Source: Schistosoma haematobium (Eukaryota > Platyhelminthes > Trematoda > Strigeidida > Schistosomatidae). Taken from it: a stretch of DNA of 64,000 nucleotides. The position numbers were made by a program, and so were the translations under genes. Under the pieces are notes generated by a model, which worked only from the letters and a program-made list of their open reading frames with translations, did not search any database and was not told where the DNA came from. The stretch's first letter is position 1; each line of letters starts with the position of its first letter. Of the stretch, positions 57,906-64,000 are shown piece after piece. The DNA is taken from the NCBI RefSeq assembly GCF_000699445.3, contig NC_067200.1:3450450-3514449 (forward strand), written 5' to 3'.

Positions 57906-59084
57906 GAAATTTCTATTTTAAAAAAATCTCCACAAAACCCCCTCTGATAAAATGTTTATACTTCAATATACAAAAAAAATTTGATCAGATTACATAATTA
58001 TTTATTTATATACAAAAAAGAGAACTAAAATGGATTTTCTTTTCTTTTCTACCGCTCCACCCCTATTTTTCCTCAATGTGTTTTTTCTTTATTTCTCTAC
58101 TGTATTTATTTGCTTTTTTTATTTTTTTTACTTTTCTTTATTTTTATTTTTTTGTTTTTTTTGTCTGCTAAAATGGAAGAAAAATTCACAGAAATCGAAA
58201 TTCTAGTAAAGCATGAAAGAAAAAAAAAATTTTTTTTGGAAAAAGAGAAAAAATCTATTTCATGTGCTCTGGTTAATTTAATGACCTAATTCATCATTCA
58301 CAATGCCATCATGATTGTGTTGTCGACCTGTTTGTTTGGTTTTGTAATCTTACTATCTAGTTTATTATTCATTTCTGATGCTTTATTGGAAAAAGAAATT
58401 TCGTCACACACACACACACATACACGTACACACATGCACGCACATACATATATCCACTGTCAATAAATCTAGCTCTGGTGGTTCGTCGCACACACGCACA
58501 CACACACATGTATACATACATTCACATGCATCTACAGACTAAACTTTATCCCAATTATTCACCTGATTGTTGTCGATCTATCTTCTATGATACTCACATT
58601 CCCTTATGACCATCTCAAATGAATGAATCCATGAAAATAGAAAGAAAATTTTGTAAACTAGTCTATTTCTAACAACAACAAAAAAACACACAAAGTAAAT
58701 CTATCTATCTGTCGAAATAATAAATGAATTAAAGAAATTTGATATTATTTTTCTCACTTAAGCTGATTTAACTAACTGACTAATCAAGGAAGTGAAAAGA
58801 ACAACCATTTTTACTTTATCACCTCCACCACAACCACCACCACCACCACTACCCTTATCATCATCATCATCATCATCACAACCATCATTCTCTTTATTTA
58901 ATCGGTTGTTATTTTATGTTGTTCGGATAACTTAAAACTTATTGAGACAACAACAACAACATCAACAGCAATGACAACACCAAAAAGAAAAGCAAATTGG
59001 ATATAAGGAATATAAGAAAACTGTCAACAACAATCATAATGATAATTCTATTAATATAATCGGTTATTTAATGCTCATTTATAG
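57906..59084. other. low-complexity region, no gene recognised
   Basis: Contains T-rich and A-rich runs (57960-58250), (CA)n runs near 58404-58430 and 58490-58508, and caccac/atcatc trinucleotide runs (58826-58878). No protein, RNA gene or clear repeat element was found. Confidence 0.5.
58404..58508. repeat. (CA)n/(CACG) microsatellites
   Basis: Two runs of mostly ca dinucleotides separated by a short unique piece with 'ctggtggttcgtcgcac'. Confidence 0.8.
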
Positions 59085-61050
59085 CATAATATAGATTTTG
59101 AACTGAAATAAAAGATCAACTCTGGAATGCAGGTACATCCAGTTGACGGGAGTCCTGAATGCTAAGGTTAGAATGGACAACACTGGATATGAAGACATCA
59201 TGGGAAGACATTGACTAGGAGAAAGAAAAGAAAATGATGAGAGATTTACAAACCTATGTGCCTTTAATAAACTGGTCATAGCCGGCACTATATTAGCACA
59301 CAAACCCACACAAAACCACATGAACTTCACCGGATCATACTACACAAAACCAAATCGAACATATCTGCATCAACAATAAGTTCAGGAGGACAATGGAAGA
59401 CGTGAGAACGAAGAGAGGAGCTGATGTAGCATCAGATCATCACTTGCTGGTCACTAAGGTGAAATTAAAACTCAAGAAGCACTGGACAACGGGGCGAACA
59501 ATAACACAAAAGTTCAATACGGCTTTCCTTCGGGATACTGGCAAACTCAACAAATTCAAGATAGCCCTCAGCAATAAGTTCCAGGCTTTTTATGATCTAC
59601 TCAAGGGAGAAGGAACTACTATGGAGAGCAACTGGAAAAGGATCAGAGAGGCAATGAGGTTCTGGGCCACAAGAAGCACCATCACAAGGAATGGATCACT
59701 GTTGATACACTGGATAAGATTCAAGAAAGGAGGAACAAGAAGGCAGCAATCAACACCAGTCGAACAAGAGCAGAAAAAGCCAAGGCATAAGCTGAATACA
59801 CAGAAGTAAACAAACAAGTGAAGAGGAGCATCAGAACTGACAAATGTAAATATGTGGAAGATTTAGCAACGACGGCGGAAATAGCTGCAAGAGAAGGGAA
59901 CATGAGAGAACTGTATGACATAACAAAGAAACTCTCTGAAAACCATCGTAAACCAGAACGACCAGTGAAGAGCAAGGAAGGCGAGGTAATCACCAACAAT
60001 GAAGAACGGCGAAACAGGTGGGTAGAACACTTCAAAGAACTCTTGAATCGACCAGCTCCATTGAATCCACCGGACATGAAAGCAGAACACATAGACCTTC
60101 CTATTTATGTCACTCCATCAACGACCGAATAAATCAGGATGGCTATCAGACAAATCAAGAACGGGAAAGCGGTACGACCTGACAACATACCGCCTGAAGC
60201 ATTGAAGTCAGACCGAAAAGTAACTTCACAAATACTTCACGCTTTATTCAGAAAGATTTGGGGGGAATAAGAAATGAGGACAGACTCGGGCGAAAGATAC
60301 GAAAGAAATAATATGTGGGCAAGTGACCTGACTACGGGTCGGTCGAATCCAGGTTCGAATTCTAGCAGGTTCGGCTGTCTTTTCGACAAGTGTCAGAATC
60401 ACACATGCATCACACTATTATCAGTACAAGTGAAAGTTTTCAACAGAGCGTCGTTGAATCGGATGAAATATTCAATAGATGTCCAGCTTCTAGATTAACA
60501 AGTTGGATTCTGTAAGGTTTGATCGTTCATAGACCGAATGACAACACTACGGATCATTGTTGAACAATCGATTGAGTGGAACTCGTCACTACACATCAAC
60601 TTTCTTAACTATGAGAAAGTATTTGACAACTTAGATGGAATAATCCTATGGAAGCACCTTCAGCACTGTGAGGTACCTGAGAAGATCAACATCATACGGA
60701 ATTCATGCGATGGATTGAACTACAAAGTGGTACTTGAAGGATAATTGACTGATGCATTCAAAGTGAAGACTGGTGTCAGAGGAAGCTGTTTACTATTGCC
60801 CTTTCTCTTTCTTCTAGTGGTCGATTGGAATATAAAGGCTTCCACATCTGAATAGGAGCACAAGACGCTGGAGGTAAATAGAACATACATTGAGGAAATC
60901 ACCAAACTGCATCAAGAGGCAAGCCCTAACTTCGAAACCCGAAAGTAAAAGGAGAAAAGGGAGACCAAGGAACAAATTGTGTCAAGAATTTGAGGTAGAC
61001 ATTAAAAGAATGAATGAAAGTGATATATTTGATCGATATTTCATGTTACA
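59085..61050 (+). pseudogene. SR2/Perere-3-like RTE LINE, endonuclease to C-terminus, deleted
   Basis: The endonuclease end is near 59370-59450 (TKRGADVASDHHLLVTKV), followed by the linker to 59809 and 59818-60132 (KQ-type basic region, REGNMRELYDITKKLSE, ERRNRWVEHFKELLNRPAPLN). RT entry, 60137-60200 (AIRQIKNGKA.RPDNIPPEALKSD). The RT middle is decayed and partly lost (TTLRIIVEQSIEWNSSLHIN and NYEKVFDNLDGIILWKHL at 60538-60660). A last piece (60840-61040) has KSPNCIKRQALT and KRRKGRPRNKLCQEFEVDIK. The catalytic YADD region is missing. Confidence 0.85.
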
Positions 61051-61665
61051 GATATGTATTTCAACAATTCTAAACTAAGAATAATCTTTTAAAACTCATC
61101 TTATGAAGAGAAATATCATTAAACTATACTATAACCTTCATAAATGATATGAAAAAATGTAAGTCGGGATATATATTCCCTATAAATATTTATTTACTTG
61201 TAGTGATCTACTTTTACCAAGAGAACGCGATTGATTTAATTGAAACAATTATTATTATAACCAATTGTACCAGTGATTGTTTTACTATGCTCGTTTGTTT
61301 AACTGTGCTAACGACAATCATATTACTCCTCCATTCCCCTCCTTTACTTTTCCATGGATTGTGACCTCGTACGCTCGTACTCTTGCCCGTTGATTCCACT
61401 TGTACTCCTTTTGGCACGATCTTGGTATCCTTTCGATACCACGAGATTTCCAACAAATACATCTCGATTACAGCCATCAACTGCCTTCTGATATTTGGCT
61501 AAGGGGGGATTTTATCGGTTAACTGGCACACAGTCTTCTTGTAGTGGTGTTCATAGTCATTCGCGACTCGACACCACGCTACATACTTATATATAGTAGC
61601 CTAAATTTAAACCGGATAGTGATCGTTATCCTTTGAAATATTTATAGAATTTCTAACATATATGT
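61051..61665. other. no gene recognised
   Basis: AT-rich sequence with accidental open pieces on both strands and no recognisable repeat. Confidence 0.35.
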
Positions 61666-61669
61666 TTAT

Positions 61670-61760
61670 CAGTCAGTCAACAACGTAGACCTTCTTACGT
61701 ACGTACATTAGTTCAAGTTGCCATATCACATTAGCACAGAGATATAATTGTCGATTCAAA
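61670..61760 (-). repeat. RTE-like LINE tail remnant
   Basis: The plus-strand 'cagtcagtcaacaacgtaga...ttcaagttgccatatcacattagcaca' matches the LINE 3' UTR at 49580-49670. Confidence 0.55.
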
Positions 61761-61859
61761 TCCCGTACTGATAGAGGTAGTAAAAATATAATCAGTAATC
61801 GGAAAGATTAGGGTTTGAAGATGATATTCACGGAGTATAAACTGACATCATGAATGGAT

Positions 61860-62010
61860 GAATATTAGACTACCATTGAAAACCTAGAAGCACTGAACTG
61901 TTTCAACTCAACAATCTGAAGTTTGTGCTGATGATATCGTTCAGAAGAACGATGAAAGCTCCACGACCAAACCATCCAACTCAGAGAACAAAACTCCATC
62001 AAAATCATCC
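61860..62010 (+). repeat. Fold-back arm fragment joined to a Penelope-type 3' end
   Basis: The left part 'ttagactaccattgaaaacctagaagcactg' is one arm of the fold-back family. The right part from 'atctgaagtttgtgctgatg' to 'aaactccatcaaaat' matches the Penelope 3' region at 1272-1360 and holds the hammerhead at 61921-61972. Confidence 0.65.
61921..61972 (+). ncRNA. hammerhead ribozyme, core intact
   Basis: GTTTGTG opens stem I, followed by the core CTGATGA (61928-61934). Stem II is ATCGTTC paired with GAACGAT (61936-61942 with 61947-61953, loop AGAA). GAAA (61954-61957) leads into a two-base-pair stem III, A-G/C-U (61957-61960), and a cleavage C at 61961. Then CAC (61962-61964) pairs with GTG, and AAAC (61969-61972) with GTTT of the opening strand. 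An unpaired T at 61935 sits where a G is usual. Hammerheads with tiny stem III are known in Penelope-like elements of other eukaryotes. Confidence 0.7.
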
Positions 62011-62393
62011 ACCTGAGCTATAAATCTTCTCAATCACCACAATCCTTTACTGATAATAATGTATTTGACACATGTATGTAAAATCGGTGTATTTAAAATA
62101 AACACCAATCAAAATTGACAGAATAATTCAAGTGTAACACACACTTTGTACTAAAAATATTAGAAAAAAACTGAATGTTTTATGTACAACATTCAAGACA
62201 AGATCATATTACACACATTTACACCTAACACACATACGTGCACGCACACGCACACACACAGTACAGTACCAATGTATTCTTTAATTCATTTAACCGTGCT
62301 ATTGAAATTGACTTTTTTCTAAAACGACTTCTTTACTGGTTTGTGTGTATGTACGTATGATTTAGGCCACTGGGTTGTTGGGACTGGTGGAGG

Positions 62394-62426
62394 TGGGGAG
62401 GTGGGGGTGGGTAGGTGGGTAGGTGG
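62394..62426. repeat. (GTGG/GTAG)n simple repeat
   Basis: Guanine-rich run 'ggaggtgggggtgggtaggtgggtaggtggg', potentially able to form a G-quadruplex. Confidence 0.7.
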
Positions 62427-62619
62427 GATGGAGACAAATTATAACTTAAATCAATTGTAGTCCTAATACGAGTACAGATATTTCAGAAATTTCTTTTTTG
62501 AATCATCTACATAGATTGTTAATTATCAAACATTTAAAATTGTACTCTTACTAGTAAAACATAAAATTACAATAAAAACAAACGAATAGATTAAATAACA
62601 ATGAATAAATCTATCAAGA

Positions 62620-62920
62620 AAAAGAAAACAAAGATAGATAGTAGCTAGCAATGGAATCCAGGATGTGTGTTTCGTCCTATTTGAGACTCGTCAGATGGAT
62701 GTACCTGCATCTTAGAGTTGATGTTCACTTTAGGACTCGAACCCAGTACTGTTCCACTGTTAATCACTATCCATCTTTGTGTGTTTAATGCTTGGGAATT
62801 AAGATTATATTGAGGCAATACGCACAGTATGCACATATACCAATAAGAGACTAATCAATTGTAGTGTTAAACATCAATGGAAAGATTCAAACAAGCAATA
62901 CCAAGTGAATTTAAAACACA
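62620..62920 (-). repeat. Sm-alpha-like repeat, rearranged, with hammerhead
   Basis: The plus strand has 'aaagatagatagtagctagcaatggaatcc' on the left of the hammerhead and its near reverse complement 'ttccactgttaatcactatccatcttt' on the right, followed by the reversed upstream region of the 57085-57375 copy. The hammerhead is thus in the loop of an inverted repeat. Confidence 0.65.
62653..62704 (-). ncRNA. hammerhead ribozyme of Sm-alpha type, weakened stem III
   Basis: On the minus strand: CATCCAT, core CTGACGA (62688-62694), stem II GTCTCAAATAGGAC, GAAA (near 62670-62673), then ACACACATC and CTGGAT. The core is complete because position 7 may be any base. Relative to the known Sm-alpha ribozyme (GAAAcGCGCGUC), three G to A changes (plus-strand C to T) weaken stem III, and the base before the core no longer pairs. 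Confidence 0.7.
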
Positions 62921-63049
62921 AAGAGATTCCATATTTTATTTCCTTGATTTTAATGTATAAATGACTTCTATTCGTTATATTGTTAAAATAACACCAGTTG
63001 AGTGAATGAATGGATAGATTTAATAAGTCTTCTAATTGAATGCTAGATT

Positions 63050-64000
63050 TGGTTCTTAAGCTCTTCTAGTAACCCCCAGGCTAGATCTACACAGCAATTT
63101 GAACACGAGAGAAAAGTCGAGAAATATGTGAGAAACACTTTACTTCAAAGGTTCGTTTATATACAGAAAATCTAGGGTTTTTTAAATAGCACCTTAGATG
63201 GCCTTGGGTTTCCGGAAAATTCTAGAACATAGTAGCAGTGTAGGTAATCATCCAATCAGAAACCCGATATGTGACTTTTCACCTTCTGGATGTTTCTGGC
63301 AAAACTTCTAGTGAATGCTGATTGAATAAGATGCTTCTCAATGTTTTCGGCTCTTTTTGAGGAGTTTTCTGGGTCTCCCCAACACCTCTCCGTTTCAAAA
63401 AATAAGTTCTGTTCTTCGGATCTACTTGCAACTTGATAACTGTTTCCCTGCGGCGTTTGGACCTTTTTGGTATCCAGCGTCTGTGAATGTGTTGGGGTTC
63501 CTGCCGTTGGAGTATCTGTAATTATCTCTGGAGGACTGAACCGATTATCCACCGTGTTTAGCATCCATTTTTCTCTGTGCATTTGACTGATATATCTAAT
63601 CCACGTTCCGAAAGTCCCACGCACTTTATATAAAATATTTCCTATTCTCTTTTAAATGACTCCCGGTTCCCAACGATTTTTCCCAATATATGATTTGACG
63701 ACCACACTATCACCCACGTTAAAACTCCGGATATCCTGATTTTATCTGAGTCCATTCACTGGTTTATGTGACAATATGGCGTCGAATATAGTTCGGATAC
63801 TTCTTTCGAACATCGCCTCAGCAAGGGACTTTCCATATGGGACGATAGGGTTAGGCCTGGTTCTATAAGCTGTTAACAATTTCGTAATTACCTGACTTGT
63901 TCCTTCACCTTCCCCTTCCAGTAGTGCTCTTTTGATTGTGTCCATGAAGCGTTCTGCCGATCCATTTGATTGAGGGTAGTAGGGTGGAGAGCGTGTATGT
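63050..64000 (-). mobile_element. 3' end of a second Ty3/gypsy element, minus strand, running off the window
   Basis: From the right edge on the minus strand: integrase core end RSPPYYPQSNGSAERFMDTI (near 63990-63930), then IKRALLEGEGEGTSQVITKL and a TAYRTRPNPIVPYGKSLAEA block (63945-63742). Next comes a GPY/F-type module (FNVGDSVVVKSYIGKNRWEPG, near 63720-63660) and a C-terminal tail ending at 63256. The sequence after it (about 63250-63050) should hold the 3' LTR: it has a TATA-like 'tatataaacg' on the minus strand, but the ends are not definable from one copy. Its integrase tail differs from the element at 10298-15541, so it is another family. Stops occur in the readable part. Confidence 0.8.
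63256..63945 (-). pseudogene. integrase C-terminal part of the second Ty3/gypsy element
   Basis: Two open pieces (63945-63742 and 63624-63256) and the sequence between them read as one integrase/GPY tail broken by stop codons. The upstream part, with the catalytic residues, lies outside the window. Confidence 0.75.

Noticed and set aside
58404..58508. CRISPR-like or tandem array
   Set aside because: It is a plain (CA)n microsatellite; no spaced direct repeats are present, and the genome is eukaryotic.

Overview
The window comes from a trematode genome, most likely a schistosomatid fluke (Schistosoma or a close relative). Evidence: a mu-class glutathione S-transferase of the schistosome 26-kDa type with tiny introns; a GTPBP1-type GTPase gene spread over AT-rich introns; and a repeat load typical of flukes (SR2/Perere-3-like and other RTE-like LINEs, CR1-like LINEs, a Penelope-like element, a CsRn1/Boudicca-type Ty3/gypsy element, and Sm-alpha-like repeats with hammerhead ribozymes). 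No bacterial, organellar or viral genome is present.

Only two host genes are convincing. The GST gene is on the minus strand (ATG at 7879, stop at 2708): 7 coding exons, 218 codons, two introns of 32 nt, and a 3.9 kb first intron holding CR1-like LINE fragments. The GTPBP1-like GTPase gene is on the plus strand (ATG 33443, stop 51227): 8 coding exons joining in phase into 727 codons. Each of its seven introns holds transposon material.

Layout. 1-1.4 kb: 3' part of a Penelope-like element with a damaged hammerhead. 2.6-7.9 kb: GST. 8.1-10 kb: SR2-type LINE, minus strand. 10.3-15.5 kb: complete LTR retrotransposon with near-identical LTRs. 16-17.7 kb: LINE fragment split by a short repeat. 18.4-25.6 kb: two copies of one CR1-like LINE, tail to tail, forming a large imperfect palindrome. 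25.9-32.4 kb: RTE-like LINE copies and their short non-autonomous derivatives. 33.4-51.2 kb: GTPBP1. 52-63 kb: gene-poor, with many repeats, (CA)n and other low-complexity tracts, and hammerhead repeats. 63-64 kb: 3' end of a second Ty3/gypsy element, minus strand, running off the window.

The best material for a second look is a textbook -1 frameshift cassette (slippery heptamer, 6-nt spacer, GC-rich hairpin) at the gag/pol junction; several hammerhead ribozymes in different states of decay, including one with an intact core; a fold-back repeat with a tRNA-like core and decayed hammerhead halves in both arms; and a family of short elements made of the head and tail of an RTE-like LINE, one of which sits 22 nt past a GTPBP1 splice donor. 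Frames and splice sites were read by eye; no database search was run.
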